Positions 16,219 through 25,022 are shown, counted from the first letter of the stretch. The stretch is DNA of 64,000 bases from Paractinoplanes polyasparticus (GCF_019710575.1 NZ_JAHWFK010000041.1:1-64000); one strand, 5' to 3'. Translations and numbers: made by a program. The notes: generated by a model from the sequence alone, not told the origin.

Positions 16219-16287
16219 CACTTGAGCGTACCGGCGTGTGATTCCCTTCTCGATGAGCAAACTTGCGCAATGAGAAAGTTCGGTCGA

Positions 16288-16306
16288 TAGTTGTATCTGG
16301 CAACTA
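16288..16306. promoter_or_regulatory. Candidate operator of the TetR/MFS pair
   Basis: Inverted repeat TAGTTG (16288-16293), 7-nt spacer, CAACTA (16301-16306), about 30 bp before the MFS start. A second small palindrome, TTGCGCAA, is at 16263-16270. Both are in the divergent intergenic region. Confidence 0.5.
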
Positions 16307-16336
16307 CTTCTGCTTCACCACGATGGAGGCTGCGCG

Positions 16337-17923
16337 ATGAGCGCCTCGACCACCACGGGCACCCGGCCGGGCGCCATGTCCCACCGCCAGATCATGGAGG
16401 CGCTCTCCGGCCTCCTTCTGGTGCTCTTCGTCGCGATGGCCAGCTCGACCATCGTCTCCACGGCGCTGCCCAAGATCATTGGTGTTCTCGACGGCAGCCA
16501 GACGCAGTACACCTGGGTCGTCACCGCGACCCTGCTCACCGCGACCGCCTCCACCCCGATCTGGGGCAAGCTGGCCGACCTCTACAGCAAGAAGCTGCTG
16601 GTCCAGATCGCCATCGTGGTGTTCGTGCTCGGCTCGATCGTGGCCGGCTTCTCGCAGACCGCCGGTCAGCTGATCGCCGCCCGGGCGTTCCAGGGCCTCG
16701 GCATGGGCGGCGTGCAGGCGCTGGTCCAGGTCGCGATCGCCGCGATGATCCCGCCCCGTGAGCGCGGCCGTTACAACGGCTACCTCGGTGGCGTCATGGC
16801 CCTGGCCACGGTCGGCGGCCCGCTGCTGGGCGGCCTGATCGTCGACTCCACGCTCGGCTGGCGCTGGTGCTTCTTCATCGGCGCCCCGATCGCGGTGATC
16901 GCCCTGGTCGTGCTCCAGAAGACGCTCAACCTCGAGGTCATCCGCCGGGCCGACGTGAAGATCGACTACCTCGGCGCCGGGCTCATCGCGGCCGGCGTCA
17001 GCACCCTGCTCGTCTGGGTCTCGTTCGTCGACAGCTCGTTCGCCTGGCTCTCGTGGGAGACCGGCGCGTTCGTCGGCGCCGGCGTCGTGCTCCTGGCTCT
17101 GGCCGTCTGGGTCGAAACCCGGGTCGCCGAGCCGGTGGTGCCGCTCGACATCATCAAGCAGCGCAACACCGCCCTGGCGATCATCGCGAGCCTCGCGGTC
17201 GGCATGGCGATGTTCGGCGGGGCCGTCTTCCTCGGCCAGTACTTCCAAATCGGCCGCGGCTACAGCCCGACCGAGGCCGGCCTGCTCACCATCCCGATGA
17301 TGGCCGGCATCCTGGTCTCCTCCACGGTCACCGGTCGCATGATCACCAAGAGCGGCCGGATCAAGCCGTACATCCTGGCCGGCACGATCGTGCTGGTCGC
17401 GGGCTTCGCCGGGCTCTCGATGCTGGACCACGAGACCCCGCTCTGGTACGTCGGTGTCGCGATGGCCCTGGTCGGCGCGGGCGTCGGCATGTCGATGCAG
17501 AATCTGGTGCTCTCGGTGCAGAACACCGTCTCGCTCAGGGACATCGGCGCAGCCAGCTCGACGGTGGCGTTCTTCCGCTCACTGGGCGGCACGATCGGCG
17601 TCTCGGTTCTCGGCGCGGTCCTCGCCCGCCGGGTCAGCGACCAGATCACGACCGACCTGGCCAACGCCGGCGTCCCGGCCGGCAGCACCGGCGGCGGCAG
17701 CACGCTGAACCTGGCCGCCCTGCCCGACTCGATCCAGCACATCGTGCGGGCCGCCTACGGCGACGCGACCGGTCACATCTTCCTGATCAGCGCGGCCATC
17801 GCGGTCGTCGGCGTCATCGCGGCGGCACTGATGCGGCCGGCCCCGCTGCGCTCGACGGTCGACGCGCCCGCCTCCGCTCATGCCGAACCCGCCACCGAGA
17901 AGGTTCCCGCCCTCAGCAACTGA
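16337..17923 (+). CDS. MFS exporter, DHA2 (EmrB/QacA) type
   Basis: 528 residues with about 14 membrane helices. Motif A-like GKLADLYSKKLL follows helix 2, motif C-like GGVMALATVGGPLLGGLI is at helix 5, and the N-terminal VSTALPKIIGVL is typical of DHA2 proton-drug antiporters. A long extracytoplasmic loop lies between the last helices. GGAGG (16324-16328) precedes ATG 16337. It is controlled, by position, by the divergent TetR protein. Probable role is export of a toxic compound or natural product; the substrate is unknown. Confidence 0.88.
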   Translation: MSASTTTGTRPGAMSHRQIMEALSGLLLVLFVAMASSTIVSTALPKIIGVLDGSQTQYTWVVTATLLTATASTPIWGKLADLYSKKLLVQIAIVVFVLGSIVAGFSQTAGQLIAARAFQGLGMGGVQALVQVAIAAMIPPRERGRYNGYLGGVMALATVGGPLLGGLIVDSTLGWRWCFFIGAPIAVIALVVLQKTLNLEVIRRADVKIDYLGAGLIAAGVSTLLVWVSFVDSSFAWLSWETGAFVGAGVVLLALAVWVETRVAEPVVPLDIIKQRNTALAIIASLAVGMAMFGGAVFLGQYFQIGRGYSPTEAGLLTIPMMAGILVSSTVTGRMITKSGRIKPYILAGTIVLVAGFAGLSMLDHETPLWYVGVAMALVGAGVGMSMQNLVLSVQNTVSLRDIGAASSTVAFFRSLGGTIGVSVLGAVLARRVSDQITTDLANAGVPAGSTGGGSTLNLAALPDSIQHIVRAAYGDATGHIFLISAAIAVVGVIAAALMRPAPLRSTVDAPASAHAEPATEKVPALSN

Positions 17924-17938
17924 TCAGCACGCTCGCCG

Positions 17939-17971
17939 AACGCGGCGTCCGCTCCCAGCGGGCGCCGCGTT
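17939..17971 (+). terminator. Hairpin terminator after the MFS gene
   Basis: A 15-bp stem (17939-17953 with 17957-17971) containing one G-U pair and a 3-nt loop CCC, followed by TTGTTG. It starts 16 bp after the MFS stop. Confidence 0.75.
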
Positions 17972-18131
17972 TGTTGCTGGTGGGGCGAGATTGCTCACGC
18001 CCGTGAACATGGAATGACAGTCTTACGCAGAGCTAACCTTCGAAAGCGGAGCGCTGATCATGGTGGTTTTCCTCAACCCCGGGCCGGCGCTGACGATCAG
18101 TGGCCCAGAAGCGAGAAAGGGGGCTGGCCAC

Positions 18132-19742
18132 GTGGATCCGGACCGGGAAGTGCTCGACGCCGAGTGGCTTGACGCCGCCCTGCTCGAGTTGGAGGACGAC
18201 ATCCACTGGGATGCCGTTCCCATGCTGGAGCGCGCCGAACGCTACGAGCGCCTGGCTCACCTGCTCGGCGACGACATGCTCGTCGCCCGGGCCCAGCTCA
18301 GCCAGGCCAACATGCGCATGCGCTCCGGTGACGTCGCCGAGGCGGCGCAGCGCATCTGGCACATCCACCAGTGGGCGGTCGACAACAACGCCCGCAAGCT
18401 GACGGCGCGTACCCACCTGATCTGGTCGGCCATCCACCGTCACCTCGGCGACGCGGCCCAGAGCCTCGAGCACGCCGTCCTCAGCGTCGAACTGCTCGAC
18501 GACACCGCCACCGGGCACATGCACATCTGGCACCGCGCCAAGCTGGCCGACGCGCTCGCCTTCGCCGGCTCGATGGACGCGGCCCGCGAGCGCTTCGATC
18601 AGGCCGAGCGGCTGACGACCGAGCTCGACCGGCCCTTCCTGCAGCTCTACGTGCTCAACAACTACGCCTACTCCGAGCACGCCGTCGGCAACTACGCGCA
18701 GGCCGAGCTGGTCGCGCAACGGCTGCGCGCGCTGGCCGCCACCCACAACTTCGAACTCGACGCCACCGTGCTCGACACGATCGGCGCCATCGAGCTCGGC
18801 AACGGCCACTACGCCGCGGCCGAGCAGACCATGCTCCAGTGCATCGAGAAGTACAGCCTGATCCGGCGCGACGATGCCGACGCCATGCCCGAATACCTGC
18901 TCAACCTGGCCCGGGCCCAGCGGGGCCTCAAGGCGTACGAGCGCGCCCAGCACAGCCTCGACGAGTCCCGCCGGCTCTGCGCCGACCGCGAGCTGGGACA
19001 CTTCCTCGTGCAGGTGCACCAGGAACAGGCCGAGCTGCACGCCGCCCGGGGCGAGTTCGCCGAGGCGTACGAGGCTCACAAGGCCTTCTTCGCGGCCTAC
19101 ATGGGCCTGCGCTCTCGTCAGCGGGAGGCCCAGGCCCGTACGAGGCAGGCGCTTTTCGAGACGGCCGAGGCCCGGCAGGAGGCGGAACGCTTCCGCGAGC
19201 AGGCCCGGCGCGACCCGCTGACCGGCCTGCGCAACCGCCGCTTCATCGACGAACAGCTGTCCCGCCTGATCGGCACCGAACCCGACCTGACCGTCGCCCT
19301 GGTCGACCTCGACCACTTCAAGCGGATCAACGACCAGCTCTCGCACGACGTGGGTGACCAGGTGCTCGTCCAGGTGGCCAAGATCCTGGAGACCGAACTG
19401 GCCGCCGTGTCACCCGACGGCTTCGTCGCCCGGATGGGTGGCGAGGAGTTCCTGATGGTGCTGCCGGGCTGTCCGACGCACCGGGCCGGCCGTGCGGTCG
19501 ACAGCATCCGGCGGGCCGTCAGCGCGTACGACTGGGGCGGCATCACCCAGGGGCTGCCCGTCACGATCAGCATCGGCGTGGCCTGCGCCAGCGAGTCGGA
19601 GAAGGCGACCCAGCCCGGCCTGCTGTCCACAGCCGACCGCAATCTGTACGCCGCCAAGCACGGTGGTCGCGACCGCGTGGTGTGCGGAGTGCCCGGTCCG
19701 GACCGGAGCCGTTCCTACCGCGACCGCGCCTCGGCGGCCTGA
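18132..19742 (+). CDS. TPR-GGDEF protein, probable diguanylate cyclase
   Basis: 536 residues from GTG 18132, which follows AAAGGGGG; an in-frame ATG at 18060 is less well supported. Residues about 10-340 are tetratricopeptide-like helical repeats (LAHLLGDDMLVARAQLSQAN, then GHYAAAEQTMLQCIEKY). A coiled linker leads to a GGDEF domain: RDPLTGLRNRRFI, VDLDHFKRINDQ, and active-site MGGEEF. The signature is GGEEF, which is competent for synthesis. The residues where an RxxD inhibitory site would be read SPDG, so product inhibition through that site is unlikely. No membrane segment: a soluble c-di-GMP source driven by protein contacts. Confidence 0.88.
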   Translation: MDPDREVLDAEWLDAALLELEDDIHWDAVPMLERAERYERLAHLLGDDMLVARAQLSQANMRMRSGDVAEAAQRIWHIHQWAVDNNARKLTARTHLIWSAIHRHLGDAAQSLEHAVLSVELLDDTATGHMHIWHRAKLADALAFAGSMDAARERFDQAERLTTELDRPFLQLYVLNNYAYSEHAVGNYAQAELVAQRLRALAATHNFELDATVLDTIGAIELGNGHYAAAEQTMLQCIEKYSLIRRDDADAMPEYLLNLARAQRGLKAYERAQHSLDESRRLCADRELGHFLVQVHQEQAELHAARGEFAEAYEAHKAFFAAYMGLRSRQREAQARTRQALFETAEARQEAERFREQARRDPLTGLRNRRFIDEQLSRLIGTEPDLTVALVDLDHFKRINDQLSHDVGDQVLVQVAKILETELAAVSPDGFVARMGGEEFLMVLPGCPTHRAGRAVDSIRRAVSAYDWGGITQGLPVTISIGVACASESEKATQPGLLSTADRNLYAAKHGGRDRVVCGVPGPDRSRSYRDRASAA

Positions 19743-19835
19743 CCTGCCAGTTCGTCCTTCAAGATCGAGAGTGATCCTGATCGACTTCGACCGCTACTCT
19801 TTACCGCACTGGCGACAGTCGGCGAGGAGGCGTAC

Positions 19836-20654
19836 GTGGCTGAGGATTTCCCGATGGCCGAGGTCGCGCCGCCCGGCGTGAACATCAACGTGCCGCACTC
19901 GGCCCGCATCTACGACTACTGGCTCGGCGGCAAGGACAACTTCGCGGTCGACCGGGCGGTGGGTGACGCCATGATCAAGGCGATCCCCGGCATGCGGTAC
20001 ATGGCCGCCGAGAACCGCAAGTTCGTGCACCGGGTCGCCCGCGACCTGGTCGAGAAGGAACAGATCCGCCAGTTCCTCGACGTCGGCACCGGCATCCCCA
20101 CCCGGCCCAACCTGCACGAGATCGCTCAGCGCATAGCGCCCGAGGCCCGCGTGGTCTATGTGGACAACGACCCGATCGTGCTCGTCCACGCCCGGGCCCT
20201 CATGATCAGCACCGAGCAGGGCCGCAGCGAATACATCTCGGCCGACCTGCGCGCCTCCGAGTCGATCCTCAACGACAAGGTCCTGCGCGACACGCTCGAC
20301 TTCGGCCGGCCCGTCGGCCTCACCCTGATCGCGATCCTGATGCTCATCGCCGACGAGGACGACCCCTGGTCCAAGGTCGACGCATTGCGGGACGCGATGC
20401 CTTCGGGCAGCCTGCTGGCCGTCACTCACCCCACCGCCGACTTCGCCCCCGACGAGGTGAACGCGGCGGTGGCCGCGGCCACCAGCGCCGGCATGACTCT
20501 GGTGGCACGGCCCGAGGCCGACGTCCGGCGCTTCTTCGGCGACTGGGAACTGCTCGAGCCCGGGCTGGTGCCGGTGTCGAACTGGCGCCCCGACGAGCCG
20601 GTCGACAATCCCGAGGCCGCCTATTACTGGGCCGGCGTGGCTCGCAAGCCTTAG
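19836..20654 (+). CDS. DUF574 SAM-dependent methyltransferase
   Basis: 272 residues of the actinobacterial DUF574 family. HSARIYDYWLGGKDNFAVDR at about residue 21 is the family signature; FLDVGTGIPTRPNLH is the SAM-binding motif I and VVYVDNDPIVLVHA the acidic second strand. GTG 19836 follows GAGGAGG. These proteins occur in large paralogue families in actinobacteria; substrates are mostly unknown. It stands alone, 93 bp after the GGDEF gene. Confidence 0.88.
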   Translation: MAEDFPMAEVAPPGVNINVPHSARIYDYWLGGKDNFAVDRAVGDAMIKAIPGMRYMAAENRKFVHRVARDLVEKEQIRQFLDVGTGIPTRPNLHEIAQRIAPEARVVYVDNDPIVLVHARALMISTEQGRSEYISADLRASESILNDKVLRDTLDFGRPVGLTLIAILMLIADEDDPWSKVDALRDAMPSGSLLAVTHPTADFAPDEVNAAVAAATSAGMTLVARPEADVRRFFGDWELLEPGLVPVSNWRPDEPVDNPEAAYYWAGVARKP

Positions 20655-21046
20655 CACCGTCCGCCAGCCGGCACGTTCTTCCAGCCTGCCCCGTAGCGGG
20701 GGCGCTGGTCAGCCCGTCTTTGGCGGGGGTGGCGGTTCGGCTGTGAAAGGGAACCGGCCGGGCCATCCGGCACGGGGGAACCGGACAGCCCGGCCGGAGC
20801 CGGAGGAAAGTTTCATCAACTGAGGTTTAGGCCGCCCCGGTTCGGGGTAGTTGTCATGCTGCAAGCAGGCCGCGCAGATCCATGGCCCGTCGCCACCTCA
20901 AGGCGACGGTGCGTAACCACCATGCGCCCGCGACCCATGGCCGTGGGCGATCCGTGACTGCCTTTACTACCCCTACGCAAAGTGATCACTGCTGACGCCC
21001 CGTCAACAACCGGCCGAGAAGCAGAGCACCCGGACCGTGATCATTC
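20655..21046. other. Non-coding stretch with a hairpin
   Basis: 392 bp with no supportable gene. CCGTCGCC (20887-20894), 7-nt loop, GGCGACGG (20902-20909) is a perfect hairpin placed between the ends of the methyltransferase and the small minus-strand gene, so it could end either transcript. AGTGATCACT at 20981-20990 is a small palindrome. A weaker CCCCG/CGGGG hairpin is at 20835-20847. Confidence 0.4.
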
Positions 21047-21280
21047 TCAGTCATCGGGACCTCCCTCCTCGTTCGCCGGCCGCCGGTTCGCAGGCCGGGA
21101 CAGGGCATACCGCACACCGCCGAAACGATGCGACACCACCGCCGCGCGAGTCGCTGCGGCGCTGACATCATCGGTCTCGCCCTCGTCCCGATAGCGCGGC
21201 GCCGGGTTGCCCCGTCGCGACTCGGCATGACCGTCCTCGCCGTGGTCGAAGTGCTCCGGACCGATGTTCGGAACGGCCAT
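21047..21280 (-). CDS. Small hypothetical protein
   Basis: 77 residues from ATG 21280. The start is supported by a near-perfect ribosome site GGGAGGT (21287-21293 on the complement) at 6 nt. The sequence MAVPNIGPEHFDHGEDGHAE is His/Asp/Gly-rich, followed by a basic, Arg-rich C-terminus. No membrane segment or known domain. It is divergent from the DUF397 gene and shares its upstream region with the palindromes at 21369-21385 and 21441-21458. Confidence 0.55.
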   Translation of the reverse strand: MAVPNIGPEHFDHGEDGHAESRRGNPAPRYRDEGETDDVSAAATRAAVVSHRFGGVRYALSRPANRRPANEEGGPDD

Positions 21281-21368
21281 CTCGTTACCTCCCGCTAGGA
21301 CGCCCCCACCAGGGAGCCTCGCGTCGAGACCGAAAACGCCGTTTCGCGACCGGTCAGTCACTTAAAGA

Positions 21369-21385
21369 TGTCACCCTAAGTGACA
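21369..21385. promoter_or_regulatory. Inverted repeat upstream of the DUF397 gene
   Basis: TGTCAC (21369-21374), spacer CCTAA, GTGACA (21380-21385). A further GTCACTTA lies just upstream at 21357-21364, so the region holds several copies of a GTCAC/GTGAC half-site. Candidate regulator site for the divergent genes at 21280 and 21544. Confidence 0.4.
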
Positions 21386-21440
21386 CCCGCAAGATGCGCC
21401 CGTGCGTTATCATGCTCACAATCCCGTGAGTACGCAAGGC

Positions 21441-21458
21441 CAAATGCACGTGCATTTG
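21441..21458. promoter_or_regulatory. Perfect 18-bp palindrome, copy 1
   Basis: CAAATGCACGTGCATTTG is perfectly symmetrical. Its 12-bp core ATGCACGTGCAT recurs in a second perfect 18-bp palindrome at 23191-23208 upstream of the XRE gene. This copy lies 86 bp before the DUF397 start. The pairing strongly suggests a binding site for a dimeric regulator, most simply the XRE protein itself. Confidence 0.65.
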
Positions 21459-21543
21459 CACCTGGTGTGAGGCAATGATTGCTCACAGGAGAGCATCTGA
21501 CTCCGGACGATCCCCGGCCGGAGGAAATCAAGGGAGCTTCAAC

Positions 21544-21780
21544 ATGACGTACGCGGTCAACGGCATCCCCGCCGGCCAGTTGGAAGGTGTCACCTGGCAG
21601 AAGAGCCGGCGCAGCAACCCCAGCGGCAACTGCGTCGAGTGCGCCGTCCTCCCGAGCGGCGAGGTGGCGATGCGCAACTCCCGCGACCCCGAGGGTCCGG
21701 CGCTCATCTACACCCGGGCCGAGATCGAGGCTTTCCTCGGCGGCGTCAACGACGGCGACTTCGACAACCTGCTCGCCTGA
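21544..21780 (+). CDS. DUF397 protein
   Basis: 78 residues. The DUF397 pattern is clear: VTWQKSRRSNPSGNCVECAVLPSGEVAMRNSRDPEG with the conserved W-x-K-S-x-x-S and N-C-V-E elements. ATG 21544 follows AGGGAG at 7 nt. DUF397 proteins are typical partners of XRE/DUF5753 regulators in actinobacteria and are thought to act with or against them. Here the XRE gene is convergent, 400 bp downstream. Confidence 0.85.
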   Translation: MTYAVNGIPAGQLEGVTWQKSRRSNPSGNCVECAVLPSGEVAMRNSRDPEGPALIYTRAEIEAFLGGVNDGDFDNLLA

Positions 21781-22181
21781 GCCGGCGTACCCCGAAAGCC
21801 TGAGTTCTCTTCCGGCCGAGATTCCCGTCGGATGACATCGAGACAGTCAGGCCCGGCGCGGGATGAGCCGGGCCGGCCGGAACGACACTGGCCCTTCGCG
21901 GTCAGCCGCCGCGAGAAAGATGTGCCCATCTCCACGTCCCGCTCGAACGGCGAGAAAATGAAGTGGCCGGGCAATGCGACCATGGGGGCGCACCCGGAGA
22001 AGAGATGGGCCTGCCTAGCCGTTCAAGCCAGGCAGGACCCGAGACGGTAAGAGGTTCGTCCACGGTCGTCGGCAGCGGGCGTGGACGAGCCCAACCGATC
22101 ACCCTTCGCGACTGCAAATACTCGGGGCGAATTTGCAGAGCCTACCCCGCGTCGGGGTGCGGCTCCAGACAGTCGCTTTAT
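21781..22181. other. Non-coding stretch between convergent DUF397 and XRE genes
   Basis: 401 bp with no supportable gene. CCTGCCT (22010-22016) and AGGCAGG (22030-22036) can form a 7-bp hairpin with a 13-nt loop. Nothing else structured was seen. Confidence 0.35.
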
Positions 22182-23075
22182 CTAACCCGGACGTCCGACC
22201 TCGTGCAACAGCTTGCCCAGGATCTCGGGCGTGTGGCTGGGCGGCTCGGCGTCGATGCAGACCCGCTCCATGGCCATCGCGTACTGGTCGACGTCCTCGC
22301 GCTTGTCCAGATAGATCGCGCTGGTGAGCTGCTCGACGTAGACGACATCGGGAAGCTCGGGCTCGGGGAAGCGCAGGATCGCGAACGGGCCGCCCGCCGC
22401 GGCGTGACCGCCGGCATGGAACGGGATGATCTGCAGCCGTACGTTGGGCTTCTTCGACGTCTCGATCAGGAACTCGATCTGAGCCTTCATGACGTCGACG
22501 CCGCCGATCGGCCGGCGCAGCACCGCCTCGTCGATGACGGCCCACAGCTGCGGACCCTCCGGGCGGTCGAGAATGGCCTGCCGCTGGCGCCGCAGCTCGA
22601 CCCGCTTGTTCATCTCTTCCGGCGTGACACCGGCGTGGCCGAGCATGATGACCGCGCGCGCGTAGTCGGGCGTCTGGAGCAGACCCGGGACGAACTGGAT
22701 CTCGTACGTGCGGATCAGCGTCGCGGCGGCCTCGAGACCCAGGTAGGACTGGAACCAGCCCGGCATCACGTCGCTGAACTGCTGCCACCAGCCCGGGTTG
22801 TTGGCCTGGCGGGCCAGCACGAGCAGCGCCTCACGCTCGTTGGCCTCGGTCACCCCGTAGAGCGTCAGCAGGTCGCTGACATCGCGCTCCTTGAAGCTGA
22901 CGCGGCCGAGCTCCATACGACTGATCTTCGACCCGGAGGCTCGGATCTCCCAGCCCGCGTCCTCGCGAGTGATGCCCTTGGCCTCACGGAGACGGCGGAG
23001 TTGGGCCCCGAGCAGGATGCGCAGGACGGTGGGGCCACCGGTCGGCGCCTCCTCCTGCTGCGTACCCGCGCTCAC
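22182..23075 (-). CDS. XRE family regulator with DUF5753 domain
   Basis: 297 residues from GTG 23075, which has GAGGAG just upstream; in-frame ATGs at 23087-23090 lack one. The helix-turn-helix is near the N-terminus (LRRLREAKGITREDAGWEIR, then ASGSKISRMELGR). The rest is DUF5753, with the signature IRTYEIQFVPGLLQTPDYARA. This is the class of pleiotropic regulators that pair with DUF397 proteins and include WhiJ-like developmental regulators. The palindrome at 23191-23208 is 116 bp upstream of the start and is likely part of its own control. Confidence 0.87.
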   Translation of the reverse strand: MSAGTQQEEAPTGGPTVLRILLGAQLRRLREAKGITREDAGWEIRASGSKISRMELGRVSFKERDVSDLLTLYGVTEANEREALLVLARQANNPGWWQQFSDVMPGWFQSYLGLEAAATLIRTYEIQFVPGLLQTPDYARAVIMLGHAGVTPEEMNKRVELRRQRQAILDRPEGPQLWAVIDEAVLRRPIGGVDVMKAQIEFLIETSKKPNVRLQIIPFHAGGHAAAGGPFAILRFPEPELPDVVYVEQLTSAIYLDKREDVDQYAMAMERVCIDAEPPSHTPEILGKLLHEVGRPG

Positions 23076-23190
23076 CTGGCTCCTCATCATCACTGTGTGG
23101 GGGGCTGCGGCCCGCAGTCCCACAGCATCCTAAAGGGGAGATCGTCCACAACGAAACAGCGCGGGCACTCGCCCGGGCGTTCGCCCAATG

Positions 23191-23208
23191 CGGATGCACG
23201 TGCATCCG
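23191..23208. promoter_or_regulatory. Perfect 18-bp palindrome, copy 2
   Basis: CGGATGCACGTGCATCCG is perfectly symmetrical and shares the 12-bp core ATGCACGTGCAT with copy 1 at 21441-21458. It lies between the divergent XRE gene and the small gene at 23372. A second element, CGCTGA-C-TCAGCG, is at 23262-23274. Confidence 0.65.
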
Positions 23209-23371
23209 GCCTTGCGGACGCCTCCGTACGCGAGGATGATAGCTGACAGACACGCACCGTTCGCTGACTCAGCGTGCTGAAAGTTCGGCTTCTCGGCCGA
23301 CACGTACGCCTCGGTGGCGTTCCCCCGCCATCCGGACGGACCGGGTCCCGAGATCTTGGAGGGTCATCTCG

Positions 23372-23695
23372 ATGTCCACGGCACCGACGTCCACCCCGAC
23401 CATCGCCCCGCCCCAGCGAGACCCGGCGGACGTTGCCCCCGCCGACAGCTACCACCCCTCCGACCGCGTCTGGGTCTACCGCGACGGCTGGCGAGCCGGC
23501 GTCATCGAGGCAGCCTCTCCCCGCGCAGTCACCGTGACCTACCGCCCCGGCGCCCACCTCGGCACCGGGGTCGACACGTTCACCGCCCCCTACGTGACCG
23601 CCCGCTCCAGCGAAGACCCGGCTGTCGACCGGCGTCACATCGGCCGCGGCATGTACACGCCGACCGGGCTTCCTCTGCGGCACTCCGCGGCATGA
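23372..23695 (+). CDS. Small hypothetical protein
   Basis: 107 residues from ATG 23372, with TTGGAGGG 8 nt upstream. A proline/threonine-rich N-terminus is followed by a compact segment (DRVWVYRDGWRAGVIEAASPRAVTVTYR) that looks like a small beta-barrel of SH3 or Tudor type. It is divergent from the XRE regulator and overlaps the next gene as ATGA. Function not recognised. Confidence 0.65.
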   Translation: MSTAPTSTPTIAPPQRDPADVAPADSYHPSDRVWVYRDGWRAGVIEAASPRAVTVTYRPGAHLGTGVDTFTAPYVTARSSEDPAVDRRHIGRGMYTPTGLPLRHSAA

Positions 23696-23877
23696 CCGGC
23701 GCGGTCACCGTTGCGGCTCTCGTCGGGCTGCTGAGCCTGCTCGCGGGTGTCGCCCTGGGGTGGCACCTGCGTCGCAGCAACGAGGGGTGCCCGTCCTGCG
23801 GCGACCAGATGAGCTGCCTCGCCTGCGAGCTGATGGCTCCCGAGCGCGATGAGAAGACGGCTGCCGAGCCGCTGTAG
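23692..23877 (+). CDS. Small membrane protein with two Cys pairs
   Basis: 61 residues. One membrane helix (VTVAALVGLLSLLAGVALGW) then a cytoplasmic or exposed tail with CPSCGDQMSCLAC, two CxxC pairs that could bind zinc or iron. ATG 23692 overlaps the previous stop (ATGA), so the two small genes form an operon. No family recognised. Confidence 0.6.
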   Translation: MTGAVTVAALVGLLSLLAGVALGWHLRRSNEGCPSCGDQMSCLACELMAPERDEKTAAEPL

Positions 23878-24682
23878 CGCCTGCCCCCTTCCCGGCTGCG
23901 GTGACCTGCCCCGCGCCCTCCAGCCCTCCGGCCGTGGCAATCTGGCCCGCGCCCTTCAGCGTCGTCGGACCGCCAGCCGCGTCGGGCCGCTGACCCCACG
24001 GGCCGTCCGCGTCACCGGGCCGACTCACCCGCGGCGGTTGCTCATCCACCGCCCAGCGCTTCTTCCCGGTTCGGGCCTTTTCCAGATTTCACTCGATCGG
24101 GCCGATAATTCTTAGTTCTCTTGCCCGATCCTCGGATTTGTCGCCCATTGCGCGCGCCTTTGGTTACCAAGGCTGCAACATTCACCGCCCCACCCACAGC
24201 GCCACCAGCAATAAGCGACTCCGGCTCATTCGACGAACTGACGGCGCCCACGTCATGCGCGGCGTGACCAGCGGACACCAACGGCCACGCTCCACATCGG
24301 TGTGTCGCCCGCTCGGCCGCCGCGCCACTGCGGCAATTGCCCGGGAAACCTTTCTCGGATCTGCCTCAGCGCTCGGCCCTCAGACACTCTTAGTAAGGCC
24401 AGAACGTGGTTAGCCGGCTTCTCATTCGACACGCGATACGTCCTAGTTGCCCGCCAAGGCGGAGAAAGCAACGAATGCGAGCCTCGCCATCCAGCGCAAA
24501 TACGAGAAGGGCTCAGCCGAAGGCATCAACCCATCGACGCCCGGATCGGGTGACCGTTCACCGATCGGACGTCCTGTCCGAGGATGTGAGCTGCGTGACG
24601 TGACACTGTCATCGGGTTATCGGCCCGCAACGCCGGGTATCAATGCGCCCGTCGAGCGGGCCGGCAGACGGAGGTGGTCACC
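23878..24682. other. 805-bp stretch without a supportable gene
   Basis: The first 100 bp hold two imperfect copies of a unit of about 30 bp (roughly 23898-23927 and 23930-23960; shared words GGCCCGCGCCCT/GCCCCGCGCCCT and TTCAGC/TCCAGC). Bases 24080-24200 are AT-richer than the flanks, and the composition up to 24480 is unlike the neighbouring genes, which may mark a decayed or imported segment. Several short frames exist, including a TTG-started one at 24042-24281 on the minus strand, but none has a convincing ribosome site or family. Confidence 0.35.
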
Positions 24683-24994
24683 ATGCTCGATCCTCAGGAA
24701 AAGGCCGAGTTCGACGGCTTGGTGACGTTTCTCCGAGTCGCGGACCCGAAGTTCTGCCGTCGCATGGACCGCTTGACCAGGCCACGGCCCCTGTTCTACA
24801 CGGCCGCAGCCGTGGCCCTATGGCTACTGGCGCCTCTGTCCATAGTCTTCGGAGGCTGGACAGGCGCGCTCTTCGCAGCAATCTTCACCGGCTACGGCTT
24901 CCGCCTCTACGCGAAGCGCAACGGTAACCACCCCCAGCCCGCCTGGTGGGTGGCGACACGAGGCCGCCGCGCCCAGCCGCTGGATCCCGCCTAG
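24683..24994 (+). CDS. DUF3040 family membrane protein
   Basis: 103 residues. It starts MLDPQEKAEFDGLVTFLRVADPKFCRRM, the pattern of the actinobacterial DUF3040 family, followed by two membrane helices (LFYTAAAVALWLLAPLSIVF and GALFAAIFTGYGFRLYA). ATG 24683 has GGAGG 8 nt upstream. The role of the family is unknown. It converges on purC with a 28-bp gap. Confidence 0.75.
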   Translation: MLDPQEKAEFDGLVTFLRVADPKFCRRMDRLTRPRPLFYTAAAVALWLLAPLSIVFGGWTGALFAAIFTGYGFRLYAKRNGNHPQPAWWVATRGRRAQPLDPA

Positions 24995-25022
24995 GTCTGT
25001 TCGTGCTGGGCCTCGAGCGAGC

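Noticed and set aside
19400-19450. RxxD inhibitory site of the GGDEF domain
   Set aside because: The residues five positions before GGEEF are SPDG, so there is no I-site.
19620-19640. CTGTCCACA as a further DnaA box
   Set aside because: It is inside the GGDEF coding sequence, alone, and differs at the first base; likely chance.
24042-24281. A 79-codon minus-strand frame starting with TTG
   Set aside because: The ribosome-like GGAG is too far from the TTG and no family is recognised.
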